Source: Cercospora beticola (taxonomy: Eukaryota > Ascomycota > Dothideomycetes > Mycosphaerellales > Mycosphaerellaceae). Taken from it: 64,000 nucleotides of DNA. Where the stretch lies: assembly GCF_033473495.1 (NCBI RefSeq), contig NC_088939.1, forward strand, positions 1,364,001 to 1,428,000, given 5' to 3'. Under the pieces are notes generated by a model. That model saw only the letters and a list, made by a program, of their open reading frames with translations. It made no database searches and was not told the DNA's origin. Position 1 is the stretch's first letter; each line of letters begins with the position of its first letter. The translations under genes were made by a program, and so were the position numbers. Shown one piece after another: positions 44,292-53,325 of the stretch.

Positions 44292-45344
44292 ATGGCCGAC
44301 CACAATACAACCTACAAGCGCAAGGTTCCGCTAAATCTGCCTGAGCCGCCTAGAAAGAAGGGAAAACTCGCTTTCGAAGAGTGCGCTCTGTGCTGCACCG
44401 AAGTCCTCATCAGTCATTTCGCTGAACGACCACACGCGAGCGCCACAAACGAGTGCAGAACATGTTTCAAGTGCTGGGGCAAACACTTCCGTCACCAGCT
44501 GACTGTGAAGGATTGGGACGAGCTAAGCTGCCTTCAATGTGGCACAATCCTTACACTCGAAGAATACGATGAGATCTCTTCCGGCATCAAAGACAAAGAC
44601 GAAATCAGCACGACGTAAGGATACTCGCGAGATCCCCAAAACACTGCAAAACTGATTCGTGAAACAGCTTCCAGAGAAAAGCCACCGAAAGCTACCTACG
44701 CCAGGACTTAGGCGATGGCGAGTGCTTCGTCACTTGCCCGTCGTCCACCTGCAAAGGTGGTGCCATCATGGCAGACGGCCATATCTTCACCTGTCCCGAT
44801 TGCAAGGCTCGATACTGCTTCGATTGCGAAGCTCCGATGCACGAAAACATGTCCTGCGAGGAATTCCTGGAAATGCCAAAGAAGCGGAATAAGGAGAAGG
44901 CAGAAGAGGAAATCCTCGCTGCTGCGACACTCAAGAAGCATTCGAAGGAGTGTCCGAAGTGCAAAGCTCGCTTGCAAAAGATCAGCGGCTGCGATCACTT
45001 CACCTGTAAGTCACCCCTAGCAAGGGACAGTGGAGATTTAACTGACGATTGCAGGCACGATGTGCAACCACGAGTTCTGCTGGTTGTGCTTTGCTCCGTA
45101 CAGAGGCGCAGATGGTATTGCGGGCCCCAAAGGAAACGCTGCACACAATGGCAGCTGTCAGTACTATTCGGGCGGGCCAGTGGAGTCACCTCGTATACCA
45201 GTACAACGAGCTCGTCCATCGGCGGCACGAGTTCTTCTGCCCAGGAAACAGGTTCTTGCCAGGTCCAGTGCCCGTTCCCGGCCAACCGTTCGATCCCGGC
45301 CAGCTACTCGTGCCAGGCCAACTGTTCGTATCAGGCGGAACTGA
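44292..45344 (+). CDS. RBR-type E3 ubiquitin ligase (RING-IBR-RING)
   Basis: The exons are 44292-44614, 44668-45005 and 45055-45344, giving 316 aa. RING1 runs from about residue 30 (EECALCCTEVLISHF, CRTCFKCWGKHF, LSCLQCG). The IBR-like part has CPSSTCKGGA, FTCPDCKARYCFDCEAPMH. RING2 is CPKCKARLQKISGCDHFTC followed by TMCNHEFCWLC; the catalytic Cys position of RBR ligases corresponds to the Cys after CDHFT, and the second intron splits that codon. RBR ligases accept ubiquitin on this Cys before transfer. The tail after GSCQYYSGG is an Arg-rich, repeat-encoded stretch (RSRPTVRSRPATRARPTVR) that looks lineage-specific. It is head-to-tail behind ULA1. Confidence 0.85.
45259..45338 (+). repeat. 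18-bp minisatellite in the RBR ligase tail
   Basis: Four diverged 18-bp units start at 45259, 45277, 45295 and 45313, with a partial fifth. They add six-residue Arg/Pro/Thr units to the protein C-terminus. All three forward frames are open through the array. Confidence 0.75.
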
Positions 45345-46248
45345 CCTCAGAGTCCGAGTCTGAACAAGCTTAGGGCGCGCCAGGCTGTTTTCAGTCCACA
45401 GAGTCCAGGAAGAGCTGTGCTCAGAGGGCAATCTCCTTGGTCATTGTGGTGATCTTCACAGATTCGCGCAGACATGGAATTTGCTCCTCAGTTACAGGCG
45501 ATTGACGTAGACATCGTCGGTAGACCATGCATATGAATCGAATCTTTAGACATCCACCTACCACGTCCTGCAATGCGCTGGACGATGAACAGTCTAGGCC
45601 TGAACTCGTTTGTTCTCGTCGCGCGAGAACTTGCCGGCTTGTGCCAAAGAAGGCAATGGCTGATGTGCTTTGGCAACAGGCGGCAGATCTATGCATAGCC
45701 ACCGGTGAGTACGGCGGGGTATACTATTGACCAGAACGTCCCGTGCCATCCGCGGTACTGTTTCTAGGTCCAGTGCGAGAATCCAGTCTGTCGGTTCTTC
45801 ACAATCGTGTTCGGGGAATTGTTGTTGTTGGACGGCCACTAGACAACCCCGGTATCCGCCAAGACCTAGCCCATAGCAGGGCAGAAGAAGACGCTATAAC
45901 GCGCTTCAATTCGACGCCGGCCTTTGCGTTCGTGAAGTATTTTCACGCCTCGAGCTGCTTGCACTTCTCCGAGAATAGTGCAAGCCAGTCTGACATGAGT
46001 ATTTTGCTAAGCTAGTAGAATTAGTTCCACAAAGAGACCGAACAGTCCATGGCACTCCAGCGCACTGTGATGGCTTCAACACTCAATCTGCCGAAGATCC
46101 AGTTTATGCGATCTTCGACCTGTATAAAGTCGTTTGAGACCGCAGTAACAGAATGGAGTAAGTCACAGCAGCATCTCTTTCTGTTCTTTCTTTCTTACGC
46201 ATTAATTTTCTTTTCGAGAGCACACGATCGAAGCCGGTCTTCATCAAA
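45345..46248. other. Intergenic region
   Basis: These 900 bp lie between the RBR ligase and the small secreted protein gene. Minus-strand open frames at about 45421-45839 begin at GTG or lack domain features, so I make no gene call. The last 100 bp are T-rich (about 46175-46220), like a promoter or 5' UTR. Confidence 0.45.
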
Positions 46249-46617
46249 ATGCAGTTCAACATTTGCTCCATTCTCCTCGCCTTGAGCGCTGTGGCTATTG
46301 CAGCTCCAACACCGGTGGCATACAACGAGGTACGCCAAGTCATCCTACCGCGATACGTGCATGGTGTCAAAAGTTGACAATGTGATCAGCTCGAAGCTCG
46401 CGGGCTCGGTGCAGCGATTGGCAAAACGCTCATCAAATGGGGCGATAAGTTACAAGGCAAAGGCGACAAAATCTCCGCGAGTGGCCAGGCTGCAGGCGAA
46501 AAGATCACTGCAAATGGGCAGCGTTGGGGAGAAAACATTCAGAACGCTGGTCAGAGAATGCAGGGAGGGAAAAAGTGGCCTGGATGGAAGAAAGTGCTTG
46601 GCGGCGAGGAGGAGTAG
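46249..46617 (+). CDS. Small secreted protein with three 11-residue repeats
   Basis: The exons are 46249-46329 and 46390-46617 (60-nt intron, GTACGC...GATCAG, phase 0), giving 102 aa. A signal peptide (MQFNICSILLALSAVAIAAP) is followed by a short propeptide-like stretch ending LEAR. The mature part has tandem 11-mers: residues 52-62 GDKISASGQAA, 63-73 GEKITANGQRW, 74-84 GENIQNAGQRM, preceded by Gly-led heptads at 38 and 45. Eleven-residue periodicity is typical of amphipathic helices that bind lipid (apolipoprotein, synuclein, LEA type). The C-terminus is Lys/Trp-rich (KKWPGWKKV). It has only one Cys, in the signal peptide, so it is not a Cys-rich effector. The function is unknown; an extracellular or plant-contact role is a guess. 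Confidence 0.8.
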
Positions 46618-47096
46618 GAGATTGCACGGTGTTGGCTTCGTCCGCTCGGCAGAGCGTGAAAGGTGAAATTGTAGCGACGTGAGCTGGTTCTTCGTCGTCT
46701 ACCGCGCCTTTTAGCTTGAGGTTTATCAACTTGGGGGTTGTATGATGAAAAGTCCGAAAAGTTGTCAGTGTTCGTCCGCTGTCGCTGTCGCTGTCGCTGT
46801 CGTGCGAATGTTATGGTTCTGGTTCTTGCCGAGCCGTTGTCTGTCGATCCCCGCCTCGTCATCTCTCCAATCACGCTTCGCGAACCTCACAACGAGCCTG
46901 CAAACACCAACATACGTCTCACCAGATGACATCGACAGATGACACAAGCGAAGCTCTGCACATCTGCATATGAGCGCATTGCATAACGTGTAGCTTGGTC
47001 CAACCAGCTGAGAGATGAGGTCTCACGGCAGCTGCAGCTTCCTTCCTGCCGCATCATTGTGCATTCCAGCAGGTGATCAGGCAGTCACCAGGGGCG
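46618..47096. promoter_or_regulatory. Intergenic region with hexanucleotide repeat, upstream of FIG4
   Basis: This is the 3' flank of the small secreted gene and the FIG4 upstream region. A GTCGCT hexamer array lies at about 46777-46802. The frame of FIG4 is open back to GTG 47073 but lacks an ATG before 47097. Confidence 0.55.
46777..46802. repeat. Hexanucleotide repeat (GTCGCT)n
   Basis: About four tandem copies are seen directly, within the presumed promoter or 5' UTR of FIG4. Confidence 0.85.
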
Positions 47097-50000
47097 ATGG
47101 ACCAAGGTCCGGTCGATGCAGGTCCAAACGTGAACAGCGAATATGGCGATGATGCCCGCCGCGCCTACTCACCCGAAAATGATCGAGCGGCACCGCGTGC
47201 CAAAGGTGGATTTCGAAGTGCTTCCATGAGGCGGCAGGCAAGCCAGGCAACTTCACTAGACGGCCAGAGCAAGACTTCGGAAACGGCAGCTGCAGATGCT
47301 CAACAACAGCTCGACGATGGCACCTTCCAGTTAGCCGCAGACCATCCCACTTATGTGCGAGTCGGCGCCACTGCTGAAGAAATCGCCACCCAAACCGCGC
47401 CCGATGCTGACGAGCACCTGAGAGATCCCAGCGACACCGAACAGATCACCGACGAGGCCTCGAGACCTCACAGGATGCATAAGTTCATCTTGTACGAGAC
47501 AAACGCGCGCTACTGGATCACTGGCGCCGACATCACCGACAAGTATTTTCGTCTCTTGCGCATAGACCGCAACAGCCCGCCTGGCCAGATCGCGCTGTTC
47601 GAAGATGAGACTGTCTACGATCGTCGACAAATGAACGATGTGCTCAATACTATCGACCAAGGCAATCGGTCTACGGGCGGCCTGAAGATGCGCTTCAGCT
47701 TTTGGGGCATGCTGGGCTTCATACGCTTCACCGAAGCTTACTACATGCAACTCATTACTAAGCGCAAGCAAGTTGCAATGATAGGAGGTCACTATGTGTA
47801 TCAAGTGGAGGGAACCGACCTCATCCCTCTAACTACAGGGTCGAGCAGCAATTTCCTGCGCGACCGCAACCCAGAGGAGTCGCGATTCCTGAGCATTCTG
47901 AATAACCTGGATCTCACCAAGTCATTCTACTTCAGCTACTCATATGATATCACACACTCCCTGCAGCGCAATATCATCCGCCAGCGACAGGCGATGAATG
48001 ATGGTATCGCGGTCGCGGCGCATGAGTATAATGGCATGTTCGTTTGGAATTCCCACCTACTGAAGCCTGCAGTAAATGCGCTGACACATCCCTACGACTG
48101 GTGCTTGCCAATCATACACGGCTTTTTGGCACAAGCTGCTTTGGATGTATTCGGCCGGACTGTGTATATCACAATCATTGGCAGAAGGTCACGCTTCTAT
48201 GCGGGAGCTCGATTTCTCAAGCGTGGAGTGAATGACTTGGGATACGTCGCAAACGATGTCGAGACCGAACAGATTGTAGCAGAAAAGATCACCACTTCAT
48301 TCCATGCTCCTGGTACCCGGCTTTTTGCTAATCCGACATACACCTCCTACGTTCACCACCGAGGCAGCGTGCCGCTGTACTGGAATCAGGACAACAGCGG
48401 CGTCACGCCTAAACCTGGAATCGACATCAATCTGCACGATCCGTACTATCAGCCAGCAGCTTTGCACTTTGACGATCTTTTCGCGCGCTACGGAAGTCCA
48501 ATCTACTGCTTGAATTTGGTCAAGTCCCGAGAGAAGACGCCACGTGAATCGAAGTTGCTGACGGCGTACGAGCACTGCCTTGAGTACCTCAATTCCTGCC
48601 TACCGGACGACAAGAAGATTTTGTACAAAGCCTACGATATGGCGCGCGCCTCCAAGGGCCGCAATGGTGATGTGATAGGTGGGCTCGAGAAAATCGCACG
48701 TGAAGTGTTTGAGAAAACCGGCTTCTTTCACAACGGTGAAGAGGGGCGTTGGGAGCCCCAAGCACAGAATGGGATTGCCAGGACAAACTGTGTCGACTGC
48801 CTTGACCGCACCAATGCGGCTCAATTTGTCATTGGCAAGCACGCGTTCGCGCAACAGCTGAAGTGTCTCGGGATAATCAGTGCAGATGAGGTGGACTACG
48901 ATACAGATGCCGTCAATCTATTCACGGCGATGTTCCACGACCATGGAGATAATATCGCCATGCAATATGGAGGTTCACATCTCGTGAATACGATGTCGAC
49001 GTATCGCAAGATGGGCCACTGGCAAAGTTCGAGTCGAGACATGGTCGAGAGCTTCAAGCGATATTACCACAACTCGTTTCTAGACGGGCAACGCCAGGAA
49101 GCATACAACTTGTATCTGGGGAACTACATCTGGGCACAAGGACAGCCAATGTTGTGGGACCTGAGCACCGATTATTACCTTCACCACAGCGATCCGAAGG
49201 CCTGGCTGGAGCGCGAGAGACGAAGTTACATCAAATGGTATACACCTGAATACCTAGAGCCACGTGCTGTACCTCCCAGGCTGCCGAACAAAAGACTCAC
49301 GAAGGAGCTGCAAAGGACCGGAATCGCAGCTTTTGATGACTACTGGCGAGAGTGCTATCGCCCGACAGCACTCTCGTCACTCGAGAAGGTCTACTCGTAC
49401 AGGATGGTATGCACCAATAAGACTCTGCTCCCAGAACGTTCATCCGGCGATGTCAAGTTCGATTTCAGTCCCTTTGTGCGCCGCACGGATCCTCAAAAAC
49501 ACCATAATGACTCTCCCGAGAAGCAAAAGCCTCGCAAAGGCGTGAAAATCGTTGATCCTCACGACACAATTCCAGAGGAACCCGACAATGTCCCTACATC
49601 CCGTCCACAGACCGCAACTTCCTTCGACAACAATGATCTCCCCGCCGGCATCCTCCGCGAACCCACAGTGTACAAACTACGCAGTGGCGACAACAACTAT
49701 GCTACGAATCCCATAAACAGCTCCGCACAAATGTCAAATGCCGCAATCATGAACTCTTCGACCACAACTGGCACCGGCACATACAAGTCCTCGACATCAT
49801 TCCAGCCGGCTGATAAAGCGCAAATGCACCTCTGGACTCTCAACCAATTCCATACGCAGTCGCTTAATCCTCACGTCTCGGACGATGAGGAACAGGAATA
49901 TACAAGATACATCTCTCATCCTACAAACATACCTCTGGTTGTCAGTACCGAGCTGCCCGCATCGGATGCCAATCTGGATTACTTGGAATATGTTCAGAAG

Positions 50001-50285
50001 GCAGGCGGGAGTTTGTTTGGCGTGGAGCAGACGGGTGATGAGGAGGATGGCATGGAAAGTTTGGCGATCGGAGGAGATGACGATGTGCCGGGTGAAGGGG
50101 TCACTGAGGAGGACTTGCAGAGCTTTTGGGAATATCTGGAGAGGAAAGAGGATCCTCTAACAGTGAGCGAGGAGGATGGGGCGAAGAAGAGATACAAGGC
50201 GTACAGGCAGTGGTTGAAGGGGAAAAGTTTATTCAAGCAGAGTAAGGTTGATCCGGAGTGGAGGGAGGGTGGAGTGGAGCGGTAG
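47097..50285 (+). CDS. FIG4: Polyphosphoinositide phosphatase FIG4 (SAC domain)
   Basis: This is a single exon of 1062 aa from ATG 47097; eight codons upstream to GTG 47073 are in frame but have no ATG. FIG4 is a SAC-domain lipid phosphatase that, with Vac14 and the Fab1 kinase, sets PI(3,5)P2 on the vacuole. The SAC domain runs from about residue 130 (HKFILYETNARYWITGADITD, RFSFWGMLGFIRFTEAYYM, LDLTKSFYFSYSYDITHSLQ) through the catalytic motif NCVDCLDRTN, with C565 and R571 of the CX5R loop intact. The N-terminal 120 residues are low-complexity. The C-terminal 250 include a proline/serine-rich linker and a conserved acidic end. All catalytic residues are present. Confidence 0.93.
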   Translation: MDQGPVDAGPNVNSEYGDDARRAYSPENDRAAPRAKGGFRSASMRRQASQATSLDGQSKTSETAAADAQQQLDDGTFQLAADHPTYVRVGATAEEIATQTAPDADEHLRDPSDTEQITDEASRPHRMHKFILYETNARYWITGADITDKYFRLLRIDRNSPPGQIALFEDETVYDRRQMNDVLNTIDQGNRSTGGLKMRFSFWGMLGFIRFTEAYYMQLITKRKQVAMIGGHYVYQVEGTDLIPLTTGSSSNFLRDRNPEESRFLSILNNLDLTKSFYFSYSYDITHSLQRNIIRQRQAMNDGIAVAAHEYNGMFVWNSHLLKPAVNALTHPYDWCLPIIHGFLAQAALDVFGRTVYITIIGRRSRFYAGARFLKRGVNDLGYVANDVETEQIVAEKITTSFHAPGTRLFANPTYTSYVHHRGSVPLYWNQDNSGVTPKPGIDINLHDPYYQPAALHFDDLFARYGSPIYCLNLVKSREKTPRESKLLTAYEHCLEYLNSCLPDDKKILYKAYDMARASKGRNGDVIGGLEKIAREVFEKTGFFHNGEEGRWEPQAQNGIARTNCVDCLDRTNAAQFVIGKHAFAQQLKCLGIISADEVDYDTDAVNLFTAMFHDHGDNIAMQYGGSHLVNTMSTYRKMGHWQSSSRDMVESFKRYYHNSFLDGQRQEAYNLYLGNYIWAQGQPMLWDLSTDYYLHHSDPKAWLERERRSYIKWYTPEYLEPRAVPPRLPNKRLTKELQRTGIAAFDDYWRECYRPTALSSLEKVYSYRMVCTNKTLLPERSSGDVKFDFSPFVRRTDPQKHHNDSPEKQKPRKGVKIVDPHDTIPEEPDNVPTSRPQTATSFDNNDLPAGILREPTVYKLRSGDNNYATNPINSSAQMSNAAIMNSSTTTGTGTYKSSTSFQPADKAQMHLWTLNQFHTQSLNPHVSDDEEQEYTRYISHPTNIPLVVSTELPASDANLDYLEYVQKAGGSLFGVEQTGDEEDGMESLAIGGDDDVPGEGVTEEDLQSFWEYLERKEDPLTVSEEDGAKKRYKAYRQWLKGKSLFKQSKVDPEWREGGVER

Positions 50286-50375
50286 AAGAAGGGCGAGGAG
50301 GCATTCCAGTCGAAGCAGAGTGCTACACAAATAATAAAAATCGTGTTACGAGATGATTTCATCACTCTCTGGTAA

Positions 50376-52122
50376 TCATGTCAACAACTCTTCCTCCTTC
50401 CCACCTTCCCCGAGTCTCCTCCTCTTCCGATTCTGTGCCCTCACCACACCTCGCAGCACCAAAGTCAAACCCGCCACACACCCCATCGCCACCGCACAAA
50501 CAGCCATACCCTTGGTATAATACGGCCCTTCCGCATCAGGATACAACCTCGTCCCCACCAACGGCCCCATCTGTCCCACAAGATTCAAAACCGCCATCCC
50601 CGTCCCCTTCCCCTCATCCGACTGCTGATTATTCACCGTCCAAGTAATAATAATCGTAACACAAGAGAAAAATCCCGCACAAACAGGAAAAACCGCCGCA
50701 TACCGAATCCCATGCGAAAGTTGGAATGTTCCAGCTAGTGTGAGGAGAATGTAACCTGAGGCAGCGAGGAGGGAGTGGAAGAGGAGGGGAATTGTACGAG
50801 TTTGGAATTTGTCGGAGAGGTGGGCAGACAAGAGGACGGTGAAGAAGGCGAAGAGGTTTGGTGGGGCGGCGAGGAGTTGGGATTTTAGAGGGGTGGAACC
50901 CATGGCGTTGAGGATTGTGGGGAGGAAGACGGGCATGCTGCTGAAGGCTACGTTGCAGCTGAAGAAGATTGCGGCTGTGAGGTAGGATTTGGGGTCCTGG
51001 AGGGTGGTGAGGACGGAGGACCAGGAGAAGGGTTGTTTGTGGCGGGGTACGTTCGTTTTTGTGCCAGGTTTGGTTGTGGTGGTGGCATTGAGGACTTCGC
51101 TGCGCATGCGCAGGGAGGCGATTTTGCGTTGGCGGGTCGTGAGCCAGCGGGCTTGCGAGGGGGAGTCCGGGAGCCAGTAGTAGGTCCAAATTGCCACGAT
51201 GCAAGCGGGGAAGCCTTCGAGAAGGAAGAGGAGTCGCCAATTAGCGATGGGGAGGGCGTTACCGAAGCGGACGATGAGGTAGGCGAGACTGCTTGCGAAG
51301 CTCGTGGCGAGAGGTGCTGCGGCGATGAAGATGCCGGTCCGGAAGGCCAATTCTTCGCGTCGGAAGAAGAAGGATAAGTAGATGGGCATTCCAACGAATG
51401 CGGCTTCTCCAATGCCGAGAAGTGCTCGCAAGGCAAGCAGGAAGCCGAAGCTGGTGACGAGGGACTGCAGTGAAGCGATGACACCCCAGACGAAGACGCA
51501 TGTGGCGATGTAGATGTGCGGCGGGAAGATCTTGTAGCAGAGCGTCATCCATTCGAAGAGGACGTATGTTATGTAGAAGGCGGTCAGGAGCCATTGGAAT
51601 TGCGCATCGGTGAGCCGAAGGTCGGCAGTGAGGCCAGCGGTTTTGGCATTACCTGTTCGCCCATGTCAGGACTGCATCCTCTGTCATTACAAAGTGGACG
51701 GAGAGGGAAGACGCACCAATATTGCTGCGGTCGAGAAAAGCCATCATGTATAGAAGTGCTACGAACAGCACCAGCCTCGTGTCTAGCTTGTGTCGCACCC
51801 TCGCCTCTTCGTCTGGTGTGTATAGTTGAAACGACTGCAGACTGCTTCGTCGTCTGCGCCGTCCTGTCCCAGCCAGAGGTGCTCGATCGTCTTCATCTGC
51901 ACTGTCCTGCTCTTCCGCTCCTCCCATCGCTTGTTGTACATCCTCGTACTCTTCGTCTATTCGCTTGCCGTCTTTGCTCATCTCAGCCATCTCGTAGCCG
52001 TCGTCGTCTGCGTCCCATAATGGCTCAACAGAGGCCGCAGCCTTGTCATATACTCTTTCGGAGCCATGGTCTTCTTCAGCATCAGGATTCGCGTTCCCTG
52101 GCTCGGTGGGCCTCGTGGGCAT
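50376..52122 (-). CDS. MFS transporter, anion:cation symporter family (Tna1-like)
   Basis: The exons are 52122-51717 and 51652-50376 (64-nt intron, phase 1), giving 560 aa. Exon 1 encodes a long acidic N-terminus, an Arg run (GRRRRRSS) and the first span ending LDRSNIG; the splice rebuilds the family motif LDRSNIGNAKTAGL. Span 2 to 3 reads YVLFEWMTLCYKIFPPHIYI, and RALLGIGEAAFVGMPIYL follows. Twelve spans are visible with a central loop rich in Lys/Thr. It is of the Dal5/Tna1/pantothenate-type carriers for small carboxylates or vitamins; the substrate is not readable. It is convergent with FIG4, with only 90 bp between the stop codons. Confidence 0.87.
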
Positions 52123-53325
52123 CGTTCACGCGACCTCAACTCTGCACCATTGCATAGCGGTGAGCCAGGGTGTTTGCACTGATTGCCGGTCAATCGCTGG
52201 TCACAATACACTCCAAGTGATGATGAGTATGTCAAGCTTCTCGGCGCAAAAGATGAGAGCTGTAGTGTGCGACACACGCGGTGGCTGCCAAACCTTGTCG
52301 ATCTACGGCGGGAGCTCCACGAGCTTGTGCTTCCCCGTGGAAGCATCATCTCAAATCGCCGTGGCAGTCACAAATTCCGGCATGTTGTCGGAAGGAGTTG
52401 AAAATGCAAACAGGTTCAACCACTGTGATTCTGAGCGTTGGCAGCGGGAGCAGTATGCCCGCTGACATGTGCAACGAAGCCATGTCGTTGGGGAAGTAAT
52501 CGAGTCTCGAAAGGACGTGGTTGTTTGTGCCACGCCCGTTTGTCACGACTTCATCTCACCAATCATGAGCACATCGGCGGTGACCCGCTCTCCGCGCGAG
52601 CCAGGGTGCATGTGGACGCTGATGGAAGATCTCCGCGCTCTGTGCAACGCTCGTCGACTGCGCCGTGCTGCAAGCGATGCCTTCTCCAACACGACAACGA
52701 CAACTCCTGCACCTCGTCTGCAGCTGGCCACAGCCCCGATCCAGACCGTGTGCAGATGTGAGTTGCCGTGTTGGGCGAAGCTGCCATCTTCCACCTCGGT
52801 TTGGCGTTCAGCTTTGTCTGTCCTGGCCCTGGCGCGCCTTGCCGCTTTCTTCCTAGACGCCCGCAGCGCAATCGAGCCTAAGTTAGACCTGCCCTGCCAT
52901 CGGACCAAATGCGCACCACCCCCAGCGCCCGCCTGCCACCACCCACGACGCCTTTGTCCCACCGCACCCTGCCAGACCGAACACCACCACCACCGACATC
53001 GACCCGACGACCACCCCCCGACTCCCGCCCGCGACTTCCGGAAACGCGTCCGAGTCCATTTCACTTTCGGCACTCCACGTCCATCTGAGACACGCCGCAT
53101 CGATAACGTCCATACGATCTGCATGTGCACTTACCACCACGCGCATGTCCCGTGACAGCCACTTCGACACGCTTCGCTCTTCAGCTCTTGGCCTGCGGGC
53201 CTGAGCAAGAAGTCATCCTGGCCGGCATCGCGAACCAGTCTGCCTTGCTGCAGTCTGGCTACGAAAACAATTATGCCTCCTTCCACCAGCCCCATGCCTC
53301 CCGTGCCAACGCGAATGCCCCTTCG
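52123..53325. promoter_or_regulatory. Divergent promoter and long 5' region, MFS / Zn2Cys6 regulator
   Basis: This region is 1.2 kb. The last 450 bp is strongly C/A-rich (CCACC-type, about 52910-53060), as in long 5' leaders of fungal regulators. The TF frame is open back to about 53125 (GTG) and has protein-like sequence (SGYENNYASFHQ, about 53257) directly after a possible CTGCAG acceptor ending near 53256, so the true start may lie in an upstream exon that I could not place. Small ATG-led frames at 53123, 53145 and about 53272 would act as uORFs. Confidence 0.45.

Noticed and set aside
45421..45839. Minus-strand open frames between the RBR ligase and the small secreted protein
   Set aside because: One begins at GTG and neither has domain or splice support.
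52469..53155. 228-codon plus-strand open frame before the Zn2Cys6 gene
   Set aside because: His/Pro/Arg-rich translation of a C/A-rich leader with no domain; more likely 5' untranslated sequence.
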